Source: Frigidibacter mobilis
GTDB taxonomy: Bacteria > Pseudomonadota > Alphaproteobacteria > Rhodobacterales > Rhodobacteraceae
NCBI RefSeq assembly: GCF_001620265.1
Contig: NZ_CP012661.1
Location: 3,516,501-3,580,500, forward strand
Direction of reading: 5' to 3'
Length of the DNA: 64,000 bases
Every line of letters starts with the position of its first letter. Within the stretch, counting starts at the first letter, position 1. The translations under genes and the position numbers were made by a program. Under the pieces are notes generated by a model. It searched no databases. It saw nothing but the letters and a program-made list of their open reading frames with translations, and was not told where the DNA came from. This document shows, in pieces, positions 20,619 through 29,612 of this stretch.

Positions 20619-21314
20619 TCAGGCGTCCAGCTGGCGCGAGAGGATGGTGGCGAACTCGTCGGCAAAGGCCTCGTAGCCCGACACGATCTTGTCGCTGTCG
20701 GCAGACAGCTTGTTGTAGAAGATCACCGCCGGGATGGCCGCCAGCAGGCCGATGCCGGTGGCCAGCAGCGCCTCGGCAATGCCCGGCGCCACCACCGCAA
20801 GGCTGGTGTTCTGCGAGATGGCGATTTCCTCGAACGCGGTCTTGATGCCCCAGACCGTCCCGAACAGGCCGATGAACGGCGCGGTGGCGCCGGTGGTGGC
20901 CAGCACCCCGAGCCCGGAGGTCAGCCGCTCGGCCTCTTTGGCAATCGCCACATCCATCGAGCGGTCGATCCGCGCCTGCGCGCCGGCGATCAGCCCGCCA
21001 TCCTGCCGGTGGCTGCGCCGCCATTCCAGCATCCCGGCGGCAAAGATCTTCTCGCTGGCGCCATCGGGCGCGCTGCCGATCTTCTCGAACAGCTCGTCCA
21101 GCGGCTCGCCAGACCAGAAGGCGCGGTCGAAGATCGCCGCCTCGCGCTGCGCCAGCCGATAGCTGATCGCCTTTTGCACGATGATCGACCAGGACCAGAT
21201 GCTGGCAATGGCCAGCACCAGCATCACCAGCTTCACGGTCAGGGTGGCGCGCGCAAAAAGCGCGAACAAAGAGAAGTCAATCTCCTGCGCCATCGCAAGG
21301 GCTTCGGTTTCCAT
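20619..21314 (-). CDS. tolQ: Tol-Pal system proton channel subunit TolQ
   Basis: Starting at the ATG at 21314 gives 231 residues. The protein has three membrane helices, around residues 18-38 (LFARATLTVKLVMLVLAIAS), 140-160 and 170-195. ATTGATAPFIGLFGTVWGI contains the conserved Thr/Gly-rich MotA/TolQ/ExbB segment, and IAEALLATGIGLLAAIPAV the third helix. With TolR it forms the proton-driven motor that energises TolA. It is the first gene of the tol run after ybgC, with a 148-bp leader. Confidence 0.94.
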   Translation of the reverse strand: METEALAMAQEIDFSLFALFARATLTVKLVMLVLAIASIWSWSIIVQKAISYRLAQREAAIFDRAFWSGEPLDELFEKIGSAPDGASEKIFAAGMLEWRRSHRQDGGLIAGAQARIDRSMDVAIAKEAERLTSGLGVLATTGATAPFIGLFGTVWGIKTAFEEIAISQNTSLAVVAPGIAEALLATGIGLLAAIPAVIFYNKLSADSDKIVSGYEAFADEFATILSRQLDA

Positions 21315-21462
21315 ATCTGTACTGCTCGCCGGTTGTGGGGCCGCATTGTCGCAGCTCTCATTACACGCGATTCTATACAGCGTAAGGGCAAATGCCAACA
21401 CATCTGCGTCAATGCCGCGTGGCAGCAACCGGCAGCACCGCTTTCCGGCGAGGGATCGCCCC

Positions 21463-21864
21463 TTACAGCGCGGCGGGCGCCAGTTTCCGCCGCAGCTCTG
21501 CCGGAATCCGCGCCGGGCGGCCGTCTGCGGCGATGCAGACCAGCACCACCTGCGCCAAGAACAGCACCTCGCCACCGCGTGTCACCGCCTGATCCAGCAC
21601 GATCCGCGCCGCGCTGCTGCCGGCCAGCCGCGTTTCCACCACCAGCTCGTCATCATAGCGCGCCGGGCGCAGATAGTCGGCCTCGACCCGCCGCACCGCA
21701 AAGACGATCCCGGTCTCGGCCTTCAGCCGGGCCTGATCCATCCCCAGGCTGCGCACCCATTCGCTGCGCCCCCGCTCGATGAACTTCAGGTAATTGGCAT
21801 AATAGACGATGCCGGCAAGGTCGGTATCCTCGTAATAGACCCGCAGCCCGAACTGATGCGTCAT
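21463..21864 (-). CDS. ybgC: Tol-Pal system-associated acyl-CoA thioesterase YbgC
   Basis: The 133-residue hot-dog-fold protein hydrolyses acyl-CoA or acyl-ACP thioesters. The active-site motif YYEDTDLAGIVYYANYLKF near residues 10-28 contains the catalytic aspartate, followed by ERGRSEWVRSLG. Its start overlaps the stop of the upstream 220-residue gene (ATGA), and tolQ follows. The link with Tol-Pal is by gene order, conserved in proteobacteria; a role in phospholipid metabolism at the envelope is known for homologues. Confidence 0.93.
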   Translation of the reverse strand: MTHQFGLRVYYEDTDLAGIVYYANYLKFIERGRSEWVRSLGMDQARLKAETGIVFAVRRVEADYLRPARYDDELVVETRLAGSSAARIVLDQAVTRGGEVLFLAQVVLVCIAADGRPARIPAELRRKLAPAAL

Positions 21865-22523
21865 GCCTGCCGCCCCGCCCGCGCCGCCAGCCGCAGACCG
21901 TGGCTGGCCTCCTGCGCTGCCGCCGGCAGCACCGGGTCATAGGCGGCGCGGATCACCGCCGCGATCTCCGGCCGCAGCACCGCCACCCCTTCCACCAGCC
22001 CCAGCGGCGAGGCCTGCTGGAACGCCGCATCCGACCACAGCACGATCACCTGCACGGCCTGCGAAAGCGCCAGCGTCGCCGCCGGAACCTCGGCCAGCGC
22101 CCCATCCATCCGCACGAAGACGAAGGCCGCCTTGATCGCGCCCGAGGCATCGAAGCGGAACACCCGGTACTGGTTGGCCCCGGCCTCCTGCAGCCGCGCC
22201 ACCAGCGGCGCCAGCCCGTCCAGCAGCCGGCCCAGGTTGGGCACCTCCAAGAGCTCGGCCCAGTCGCGCAGGAAGAACACCATCAGGTTGGCGCCAAGCT
22301 CGGGGTCGGTCTCGGCCATCTTGTGCCCGGCCAGTGCCACCACCGCCTCGATGGCGCCCTTCACGGTGGAGAGGGTCGTGTCATCGACCCCGAACACCAC
22401 CGGCACGATCGGTCGGCCCCAGCGGGCAAAGACATAGTCCCCCGAGGCGCGGGTAAACAGCGCGGTGATCGCCTCGGGGCTCATCTGGTCCATCATCGCC
22501 TCGCCTGTTGCTGCCCCCGACAT
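21861..22523 (-). CDS. Conserved protein of unknown function between ruvB and ybgC
   Basis: I choose the ATG at 22523 (220 residues); a TTG at 22547 and ATGs at codons 10 and 11 are alternatives. No signal peptide or clear membrane helix is present. The sequence has an alternating helix/strand character, with GDYVFARWGRPIVPVVFGVDDTT, MVFFLRDWAELLEVPNLGRL and VQVIVLWSDAAFQQASP. I do not recognise the family. It overlaps ybgC by 4 bp, so it is translationally coupled to the Tol-Pal operon, and starts 26 bp after ruvB. The position suggests an envelope-related role, but nothing in the sequence proves it. Confidence 0.6.
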   Translation of the reverse strand: MSGAATGEAMMDQMSPEAITALFTRASGDYVFARWGRPIVPVVFGVDDTTLSTVKGAIEAVVALAGHKMAETDPELGANLMVFFLRDWAELLEVPNLGRLLDGLAPLVARLQEAGANQYRVFRFDASGAIKAAFVFVRMDGALAEVPAATLALSQAVQVIVLWSDAAFQQASPLGLVEGVAVLRPEIAAVIRAAYDPVLPAAAQEASHGLRLAARAGRQA

Positions 22524-22548
22524 AGAAGCATCCCCGCCCCCGCTCAAG

Positions 22549-23583
22549 TCAGCCGAACAGGTCGCTCTGCCCCGGCAAGGGCGGCGGGGCCATGCCCAGA
22601 TGGCTCCAGGCCCGGCTCGCCAGCATCCGCCCGCGCGGGGTGCGCTGGATCAGGCCCTGCTGCAACAGGTAGGGCTCGATCACCTCTTCGATCGCATCGC
22701 GCGCCTCGGACAGCGCCGCCGAGAGCGTTTCCACCCCCACCGGGCCACCCGCATAATGCTCGGCGATCAACATCAGATACCGGCGGTCGGCGCCATCCAG
22801 CCCCAGATGATCCACCCCCAGCCGGGTCAGGGCACCATCCGCAATCTCGCGCGTCAACCGCCCGTCGCCCTCGACCAGCGCGAAATCCACCACCCGGCGC
22901 AGCAGCCGCCCGGCGATCCGCGGCGTGCCGCGCGCCCGCCGCGCGATCTCGCGGGTGCCGTCGGGGTCGGCCGAGATCCCCATCAGCCGCGCCCCGCGCG
23001 CCACGATCAGGTCCAGCTCGTCCTCGGTATAGAATTGCAGCCGGGTCGGGATGCCGAAACGGTCGCGCAGCGGCGTCGTCAGCAGCCCCAGCCGCGTCGT
23101 CGCCCCCACCAGCGTGAAGGGCTGCAGCTCGATGCGCACCGTGCGCGCCGCCGGTCCCTCGCCGATCACCAGATCCAGCTCGAAATCCTCCATCGCGGGA
23201 TACAGGATCTCCTCCACCGCCGGGTTCAGCCGGTGGATCTCGTCGATGAACAGCACATCGCGCGCCTCGAGGTTGGTCAGGATCGCCGCCAGATCGCCGG
23301 CCTTGGCGATCACGGGGCCCGAGGTCATGCGGAAATTCACCCCCAGCTCGCGCGCCATGATCTGCGCCAGCGTGGTCTTGCCAAGGCCGGGCGGGCCGTG
23401 GAACAGCGTGTGGTCCATCGCCTCGCCGCGCATCTTCGCGCTTTCGATGAACACCCGCAGATTGGCCCGCGCCTCGGCCTGGCCCACGAACTCCGCCAGC
23501 GCCTGCGGCCGCAGCGCCCGGTCCGCCCCGCCCGGATCCTCGGGCAGGCTCGCAGGGCGCAGCATCGGATCGGGGGCGGGCAT
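22549..23583 (-). CDS. ruvB: Holliday junction branch migration DNA helicase RuvB
   Basis: The ATG at 23583 gives 344 residues, the usual length. Walker [10 protein letters not shown] is at residues 63-71 and Walker [11 protein letters not shown] near 107. [20 protein letters not shown] carries the sensor and arginine finger, and the C-terminal winged helix contains [19 protein letters not shown]. RuvB hexamers drive branch migration with RuvA. ruvA and ruvC are not visible in the window, so the locus is split or ruvB is separated from them by the mla genes. Confidence 0.96.
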   Translation of the reverse strand: MPAPDPMLRPASLPEDPGGADRALRPQALAEFVGQAEARANLRVFIESAKMRGEAMDHTLFHGPPGLGKTTLAQIMARELGVNFRMTSGPVIAKAGDLAAILTNLEARDVLFIDEIHRLNPAVEEILYPAMEDFELDLVIGEGPAARTVRIELQPFTLVGATTRLGLLTTPLRDRFGIPTRLQFYTEDELDLIVARGARLMGISADPDGTREIARRARGTPRIAGRLLRRVVDFALVEGDGRLTREIADGALTRLGVDHLGLDGADRRYLMLIAEHYAGGPVGVETLSAALSEARDAIEEVIEPYLLQQGLIQRTPRGRMLASRAWSHLGMAPPPLPGQSDLFG

Positions 23584-23652
23584 GGGCAACCTTTGCGACG
23601 TTTCCTGTCCGTTCTCACCCGGAACGCGCCGCGATGCAAGCGGGGCCCGCCA

Positions 23653-24291
23653 TCACCCCAGCATGCGCAGATCCGCGATCAGCTGGTCGAGGTTACCGCG
23701 CCGCGCATCCAGCAGTGCGCCGATCTCGGTACGCTCGGACGCCAGCATGTTCACGCCCTCGATGATGATGTTGAAGAACAGGTCGCGCCCCGAACGGTCC
23801 GACACCTGGAAACGCACCTCGAACGGTGCCGAGCCGCGCAGATAGGCAGTCGAGACCACTTCGTAGAAGCTTTTCACCTGCTGTGCGCCGGTGACCTCGA
23901 TCTTGCCGCCGATGAATTCGCGGAACCGCCGGCCATACTTGCGCGAGATATAGGTCTGGAACGACGCGGTGAACGCCTTCATCTGCGCCGGGCTCGCCTG
24001 CCGGGCAGCCACGCCCAGCGCGCTTTGCGAGATGATCGCCACATCGGCATAACGCGCAAAGATCTTCTCGAACTCGACATACATCGCGGTTTCGCTCTGG
24101 CCCGAGTTTATCACGCCATTGATCTCGCCCACCGCGCGGTCGATCAGGGCCCGCGCCTGGGCGGTATCCAGCGCCAGCGCGCCGCGTGGGGCCAACGCCG
24201 CAAAGGTAACGCCGCCTGCCAGCAACATCATCACCGCACGCCGGGTCAGGCCCCGCGCTGCGCGTGCATCCTGGGCGTGCTCACTGGCCAT
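23653..24291 (-). CDS. mlaC: Phospholipid-binding protein MlaC (Ttg2D family)
   Basis: From the ATG at 24291 the product is 212 residues; an ATG three codons upstream is possible. A twin-arginine-like or Sec signal (RGLTRRAVMMLLAGGVTFAAL) precedes the mature domain. TASFQTYISRKYGRRFREFIG and VSTAYLRGSAPFEVRFQV are typical of MlaC/Ttg2D. MlaC ferries phospholipids through the periplasm between MlaA at the outer membrane and the MlaFEDB complex. It overlaps the end of mlaA by 11 bp. mlaFED are not in the window. Confidence 0.87.
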   Translation of the reverse strand: MASEHAQDARAARGLTRRAVMMLLAGGVTFAALAPRGALALDTAQARALIDRAVGEINGVINSGQSETAMYVEFEKIFARYADVAIISQSALGVAARQASPAQMKAFTASFQTYISRKYGRRFREFIGGKIEVTGAQQVKSFYEVVSTAYLRGSAPFEVRFQVSDRSGRDLFFNIIIEGVNMLASERTEIGALLDARRGNLDQLIADLRMLG

Positions 24292-25114
24292 AGGGATCAT
24301 CGTAGGGATCATAGCTGTTGCTCTCCGCCTCGGTGCCAAGTTCGAACCGGCGGTTCTGAAGATACAGGAGCCGGGCCTGGGCATAGCTATCCGCACTTTC
24401 GTAAAGAAGGGAGTCCAGCGTGTCCGAATAGCGGTAGCGATCACCGACACGTGACAGGGTCTTGGCTCCCAGCACATAGTCCGTCTCGGGGTTGTCGAGG
24501 GCCGAACCGACCGGGTCGAACACGAAATCGACCACCACCCCGACCGAATCGCGCAGCGTCGAAGGCCCGCGCAGCGGCATTTCCAGATACACCCCCTCGC
24601 CCGCGCCCCACACATGCAGCGTCTCGCCGAAGTCGGTCGACTCCTCGGTCAGCCCCATGTCGGTCGCAGGGTCCAGGAACCCGCCCAACCCGAAGGTGGA
24701 ATTGACGAGGAAGCGGAAGGCGTTCTTGCCCGCAGGCTCGATCCGGCCTTGCAGCAGGTTGTTCGCCACCGCCGCGGGCAGGCCGAGGTTGTCCGCAAAA
24801 TTGTCGATCCCGCCCCGCACCGGCCCCGGCACGACCGTGCCATAGACCTGCGAGGCTGGACGTAGCATCACCCGATCCACACCCTTGTTGAAGGCGTGAA
24901 TATCGCGGTTGCGCGCTTCGAACGGGTCGTTGAAACCAGCATCGCGGCTGGCAACATCGGCCGTTGCGCAACCGGACAACGCCAGCGATGCGGCCAGCAG
25001 CACAGCCAGACCCCGCCAGCCAGGCCGTGCGGAGAAGATGTCGCCGCGGGTAGTGGCGTCAGAACGGACGGGGGACAAACGATTCAAAGGAATTCTCAAT
25101 CCATTGGAGGGCAT
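24281..25114 (-). CDS. mlaA: Outer-membrane lipoprotein MlaA (VacJ)
   Basis: The ATG at 25114 gives 277 residues with a rather long N-terminus before the lipobox LSGC (Cys49), so a later start cannot be excluded. The MlaA core is clear: NDPFEARNRDIHAFNKGVD, then RPASQVYGTVVPGPVRGGIDNF, NNLLQGRIEPAGKNAFRF and DFGETLHVWGAGEGVYLEMP. MlaA removes mislocalised phospholipids from the outer leaflet and passes them to MlaC, encoded directly downstream. The acidic tail DPYDDPYGQ overlaps the mlaC start. The gene diverges from the secretion genes at 25258. Confidence 0.92.
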   Translation of the reverse strand: MPSNGLRIPLNRLSPVRSDATTRGDIFSARPGWRGLAVLLAASLALSGCATADVASRDAGFNDPFEARNRDIHAFNKGVDRVMLRPASQVYGTVVPGPVRGGIDNFADNLGLPAAVANNLLQGRIEPAGKNAFRFLVNSTFGLGGFLDPATDMGLTEESTDFGETLHVWGAGEGVYLEMPLRGPSTLRDSVGVVVDFVFDPVGSALDNPETDYVLGAKTLSRVGDRYRYSDTLDSLLYESADSYAQARLLYLQNRRFELGTEAESNSYDPYDDPYGQ

Positions 25115-25257
25115 GCTGCGCAAGATAGTCGCGGATGCGGCAAAGCCCAGCCCTTCGCGCCGCATTGCGGCGGATTTTGTGGCAATCGGGTGACAAACCC
25201 CGGCGCCGCTCGGCGGATCGCCGCCGGGCGGAACCGCAAAGCAGGACAAAACCGCAG

Positions 25258-26977
25258 ATGAACGCGCAGGCCAGGGAACAGAAGCAGGCACCGGCAGGTT
25301 CCGCCGCAGCACTGGCTGAAAGCCGCGCTGCGCTAGCCGCTACGGTGCTGTTCTCGGCCGCCACAAATCTGCTACTGCTGACCGGGCCGATCTTCGTGAT
25401 GCAGGTCTATGACCGGGTTCTGGGCAGCCATTCGACCGAAACCCTGGTCATGCTCGGCCTACTCGCCGCAGCCTGTTTCGCCGTGATGGTGGCCCTGGAC
25501 GTGGCCCGCGGCTATATCCTGGCCCGGATCGGTGCGAGGCTGCGCGCCCTTCAGGAGCCTCGGGTCCTGGGCGCGCCCGGGCAGGGGGCGCCGGAAGCGG
25601 CCTCCGATCTGGAGGCGCTGCAACGCGCATTCTCGCTGCCCGCGGCGGGGGCGCTGATGGATCTGCCCTGGGTGCCGGTCTTCCTGATCCCGCTCTTCGT
25701 GTTCCACCCGCTGCTGGGGGGGCTTGCCCTGGCGGGCGGCGCGCTGCTGATTGCCATCGCGGCCAGCAACCGCGCCAGCACCTGCGGCCCTTGGCCACGG
25801 CGCAGGCAGATGCCGCGGCCGAGGCGCGGCTGGCCATCCGCCTGGCCACGGAGAGGGAAGCGCTGGTCGCACTCGGGCTGCGCGCCGCCGCGATGAGCCG
25901 CTGGCAGATCGCACGCGACACCGCCTTGCGCAGCGCCTTGCACCTGTCGGACCGCGCCGGGCTTCACGCCGCATTGGCGCGCGGGGCCCGCCAGGCAATG
26001 CAGTCGGTGGTGCTCGGCGCCGCCGCATGGCTTGTGCTGCGCGGCGACATCGGCGCCGGCGCCTTGTTCGCAAGCTCGGTACTGACGGCGCGAGCACTTG
26101 CACCGATCGAACAGATCGTCGCAGGCTGGTCGGTCCTGCAACATGCGGCGGAAGCATGGGCCCGGCTCTACACCCCGCCGCGCAGCGCCGGGCCGGAGGC
26201 AACCCTCGGCCCGGGCGCCCCGCCCATGCACTTGCCCCGCCCCCTCGCCACGCTGGAGGTGCAGCAGCTTGCCGTGGTCCCCCCGGCGCGGCAGCCCCGG
26301 CGCTGCGCGGCGTCTCGTTCAAACTGGAGCCGGGGCAGGCGCTTGGGGTGATCGGCGACTCGGGCGCGGGCAAGACCACGCTTTTGCGGGTGCTGACCGG
26401 CGCCTGGCCAGCCAGCACAGGCTCGGTGCGGCTCGGCGGTGCCATGCTGCAGCAATACGGCCCCAAGCTTGCCACGCTGGCCGGCTACCTATCACAACGC
26501 GCACCGCTTTTCGAGGGCAGCCTTGCCTCCAACATCGCCCGGCTAGATCCCGCGCCGGACCCCGAGGCCGTCATTGCTGCGGCCCGCCGCGCCGGCGCAC
26601 ATGAGATGATCCTGGCCCTGCCCCACGGCTATGACACCCGGATCGACGATACTGGCGCGCCGCTCTCGGGCGGGCAGATCCAGCGCGTCGGCCTGGCCCG
26701 CGCGCTGTTCGGCGACCCGCTGCTGCTGCTGCTGGATGAGCCCGAGGCCAGCCTCGATGCGGCAGGAGAGGCGGCCCTCGCCGCCGCAGTCCGGGCCCAT
26801 CGCGCCGCGGGCGGCATCACGGTTATCAGCGTTCACCGCCCCGCCGCCATCCGGGACTGCGATCTGCTGCTGGTGCTGGAGCATGGCCAGATGCGCGCCT
26901 TCGGCCCGCGCGAGGCGGTGCTGCGGCAAACGCTGGCAAGGCCGGCCCCGGCCCGGGCCAGGGGGGCCGCCACATGA
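25258..26977 (+). CDS. Type I secretion system permease/ATPase, PrtD family (two frameshifts)
   Basis: The reading frame shifts twice. One base added in the CCC at 25788-25790 and one in the C6 run at 26279-26284 restore a single 573-codon gene. The restored protein has membrane helices (SAATNLLLLTGPIFVMQVYDRVLGS is the first, typical of the PrtD/LapB group) and an ABC domain. The ABC domain has Walker A GDSGAGKTT, Q-loop YLSQRAPLF, signature LSGGQIQRVGLAR and Walker B LLLLDEPEASLD. It would energise export of an RTX-type substrate across both membranes. The adaptor gene overlaps its stop. No outer-membrane TolC or obvious substrate adjoins it. Confidence 0.85.
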
Positions 26978-28266
26978 GGCGCGACGACCCCATCCTTGCC
27001 ACCCGCGGGGCGGTGCTGGCCGGCGCGCTGGTGCTGGCGCTGCTCGCCGGTGGTTTCGCCGCCTGGTCGACCTTGGCGCAGCTTTCGGGCGCGGTGATCG
27101 CCCCGGGTCGCGTCGAGGTGCAGCAGCGCCCACAGGTGGTCCAGCACCAGGACGGCGGCACGATCGAGGCGATCCTGGTGGCCGAGGGCGATGCGGTGGC
27201 CGCGGGCGATGTGCTGATCCGGCTCGACGGCGCCGCGCTTCGCTCGGCACTTGCGGTTGTCGAGGCGCAATATGCCGAACATCTCGCCCGTCGCGGCCGG
27301 CTCGAGGCAGAGCGTGCGGGCCGCACGGCACTGGCCATGCCCGCCGAACTGGCCACCCTCACCCGCGGACGCCCCGACCTTGCCGCGCTGGTCGACGGCC
27401 AGTCCCGGCTCTTCGTCGCCCGCGCCGAAACCGCCGCGGCCGAGGCGGCGCTGCTGGACCGCCGCGCCCGCCAGATCGCCGCCCGCGGCGCAGGCATCGC
27501 CGCCGAACGCGCCGCACTCGCCCGCCAGCAGGCGCTGATCGCCGAAGAGCTGGCCAGCCAGCGCAGCCTGCTGGACCGCGGCCTTGCGCAATCGGCCCGG
27601 GTGCTGGCGCTGGAGCGCGAGGCCGCTCGGCTCGATGGCCGCGCCGGAGAGCTTGCCGCCGCCACCGCCGAGGCCGAGGCCCGCCATAGCGAGACCCTGA
27701 TCGAGGCGCTGCGCCTGCAGGCCAGCCTGCGCGAAGAGGCCGAGGCCGGCCTGCGCGACCTCGCCCCGCGCGAGATGGAACTGGCCGAACGGCGCGGCGC
27801 CCTGCTGCTACGGCTTGGCCAGTTGGACCTGCGCGCCCCCGCCGCCGGCATCGTCCATGCGCTGCAGGTGACAACGCCCCGCGCGGTGATCCGCCCCGCC
27901 GAACCCGTGCTGCAACTGATCCCGCAGGACCGGCCGCTGCTGGTCGCCCTGCGCATCCCTGCAGGCAAGATCGGCCATCTGCGTCCTGGCCAGACCGTCA
28001 CGCTGCGGCTGCCCGGCCCCGGCGCCGGCACCGCGCCGGATCCGACGGGCCGCATCGCCCGAATCTCTCCCGACGCGCTGCAGGACAGTCCGGCCAGCCC
28101 CGCCTTCTTTCGCGCCGAGGTCGAGGTGACGCCCGGCCCCGGCGTCGCCGCGCTGACCCCGGGCTTGCCGGTCGAAGGGTTCATCGCCACACACCCGCAG
28201 CCCCCCCTGCTCCTGCTGCTGGATCCGCTGACCCGCTACCTGGACCGGGCCTTCCCGGCCGGGTGA
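26974..28266 (+). CDS. HlyD family type I secretion periplasmic adaptor subunit
   Basis: The 430-residue protein has one N-terminal membrane helix (about residues 12-35). A biotinyl-lipoyl-like half follows (SGAVIAPGRVEVQQRPQVVQHQDGG, AEGDAVAAGDVLIRLDGA). Next is a long Ala/Arg/Glu-rich coiled-coil hairpin (about residues 90-270) and a beta-barrel closing with LQLIPQDRPLLVALRI. It bridges the ABC transporter and a TolC-like channel. Its ATG overlaps the ABC stop (ATGA), so the two are co-translated. The family assignment is secure; the cargo is unknown. Confidence 0.9.
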   Translation: MRRDDPILATRGAVLAGALVLALLAGGFAAWSTLAQLSGAVIAPGRVEVQQRPQVVQHQDGGTIEAILVAEGDAVAAGDVLIRLDGAALRSALAVVEAQYAEHLARRGRLEAERAGRTALAMPAELATLTRGRPDLAALVDGQSRLFVARAETAAAEAALLDRRARQIAARGAGIAAERAALARQQALIAEELASQRSLLDRGLAQSARVLALEREAARLDGRAGELAAATAEAEARHSETLIEALRLQASLREEAEAGLRDLAPREMELAERRGALLLRLGQLDLRAPAAGIVHALQVTTPRAVIRPAEPVLQLIPQDRPLLVALRIPAGKIGHLRPGQTVTLRLPGPGAGTAPDPTGRIARISPDALQDSPASPAFFRAEVEVTPGPGVAALTPGLPVEGFIATHPQPPLLLLLDPLTRYLDRAFPAG

Positions 28267-28347
28267 TGCCATTCCGGGGTTCCTCCCGGCCCGTCCCGGC
28301 GCTAGCCTCCGCTCCGAACCGGGCCAACGACTCGCAAAGGACATGCC

Positions 28348-28811
28348 ATGACCGGAACCATCGAAGCGAAACTCCACAGCCTCGGCCTGACCCTGCCCGA
28401 CGCCCCGGCGCCCGCCGCCAACTACGTGCCCTATGTGCAGGTCGGCGATCTCCTCTTCGTCTCGGGCCAGATCAGCCAGGGCCCCGACGGGCTCATCACC
28501 GGCAAGCTGGGCGACGACCTGTCGGTGGCCGACGGGGTGGAAGCTGCCGGCCGCTGCGGCCTGTCGCTGCTGGCCCAGGCCCGCGCGGCCTGCGGCGGCG
28601 ACCTGGACCGCATCGTGCGGGTGGTCAAGCTGACCGGCTTCGTCAACTCCACCCCCGATTTCACCGACCAGCCCGAAGTCATCAACGGCTGCTCGAACCT
28701 GATGGTCGAGGTTCTGGGCGATGCCGGCCGCCATGCCCGCGCCGCGGTCTCTGCCCCTCGCTGCCCCGCGGCGTGGCCGTCGAAATCGAAGCGATCTTCC
28801 AGGTCCGCTGA
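28348..28811 (+). CDS. RidA family protein (frameshifted)
   Basis: The first 133 residues read as a RidA/YjgF-family protein: YVQVGDLLFVSGQISQGPDG, DLDRIVRVVKLTGFVNSTPDF and NLMVEVLGDAGRHARAAV. The last strand, RGVAVEIEAIFQVR, is in a different frame. One base added in the CCCC at 28754-28757 restores a 154-residue protein ending at 28811. The YjgF branch with a conserved arginine deaminates reactive enamines/imines; here the C-terminal SLPRGV retains that arginine. Longer, YjgH-like members are less well defined. The stop overlaps the start of the phosphodiesterase gene (TGATG). Confidence 0.8.
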
Positions 28812-29581
28812 TGCCCGCGCCCCTGCACCCGGACTTCCTGCGCCTGCCCATCGCCCACCGCGCCCTGCATGACCGCGCGGCGGGCCGGCCCGAGAACAGC
28901 CGCGCCGCGATCCGCGCCGCGGTGCAGGCCGGCTACGGGATCGAGATCGACCTGCAGCCCTCGGCCGAAGGCGTGCCGATGGTGTTCCACGACTACGACC
29001 TGAACCGCCTGACCGGCCAGCCCGGCCCGATCCGCACCCGCAGCGCCGCCGATCTAGCCGCGCTGCCCCTGCTGGGCGGAGACGAGGGCATCCCGACTTT
29101 CGCCGAAGTGCTGGCGCTGGTCGCGGGCCAGGTGCCGCTGCTGGTCGAGATCAAGGACCAGGACGGCGCGATGGGGCCGGGCACCGGCGGGTTCGAGGCG
29201 CGGGTGGCCGAGGTGCTGGCGGGCTATACCGGCCCGCTCGCGGTGATGTCCTTCAACCCCCACGCCGTCACCGCCTTCGCCGCCGCGGCTCCGGGTGTCG
29301 CCGTCGGCTTGACCACCAGCGCCTATGACCCCGCCGACTGGGCGCCACTGCCCGTGCAGGTCTGCGACCGCCTGCGCGAGATCCCCGATTACACCAGCAG
29401 CAGCGCCAGTTTCATCTCGCATGAACATGGCGACCTTGCCCGCCCCCGCGTCGCCGAGCTCAAGACGCAGGGCGCAGCGATCCTGTGCTGGACCATCCGC
29501 AGCCCCGAGGCCGAAGCGGCAGCCCGGCAACACGCGCAGAACATCACCTTCGAGGGCTATGCCGCGCCGATCCCGGCTTGA
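28811..29581 (+). CDS. Glycerophosphodiester phosphodiesterase family protein
   Basis: The product is 256 residues with no signal peptide. AHRALHDRAAGRPENSRAA, carrying the catalytic HR and E-N, is the GDPD signature. YGIEIDLQPSAEGVPMVFHD then carries the metal-binding Glu/Asp and the second catalytic His. VPLLVEIKDQDG, VMSFNPHAV and AILCWTIRSPEAE complete the TIM barrel. It should hydrolyse glycerophosphodiesters to glycerol 3-phosphate and an alcohol, probably in the cytoplasm. The start overlaps the RidA stop, so expression is coupled. Confidence 0.88.
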   Translation: MPAPLHPDFLRLPIAHRALHDRAAGRPENSRAAIRAAVQAGYGIEIDLQPSAEGVPMVFHDYDLNRLTGQPGPIRTRSAADLAALPLLGGDEGIPTFAEVLALVAGQVPLLVEIKDQDGAMGPGTGGFEARVAEVLAGYTGPLAVMSFNPHAVTAFAAAAPGVAVGLTTSAYDPADWAPLPVQVCDRLREIPDYTSSSASFISHEHGDLARPRVAELKTQGAAILCWTIRSPEAEAAARQHAQNITFEGYAAPIPA

Positions 29582-29612
29582 CGCCGCAGCGCGGCACCCC
29601 ACCTGTGAGGCT

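Noticed and set aside
19081..21782. Long plus-strand open frames opposite tolA, tolR and tolQ
   Set aside because: They are by-products of high GC and the Pro/Ala/Glu-rich tolA. The predicted products are Gly/Arg/Ser low-complexity without any domain, while the minus-strand frames give complete Tol proteins.
25258..26977. Type I secretion ABC gene as a decayed pseudogene
   Set aside because: Both breaks are single missing bases in C runs, all catalytic motifs are intact and the downstream adaptor gene is preserved. A sequencing artefact explains it better.
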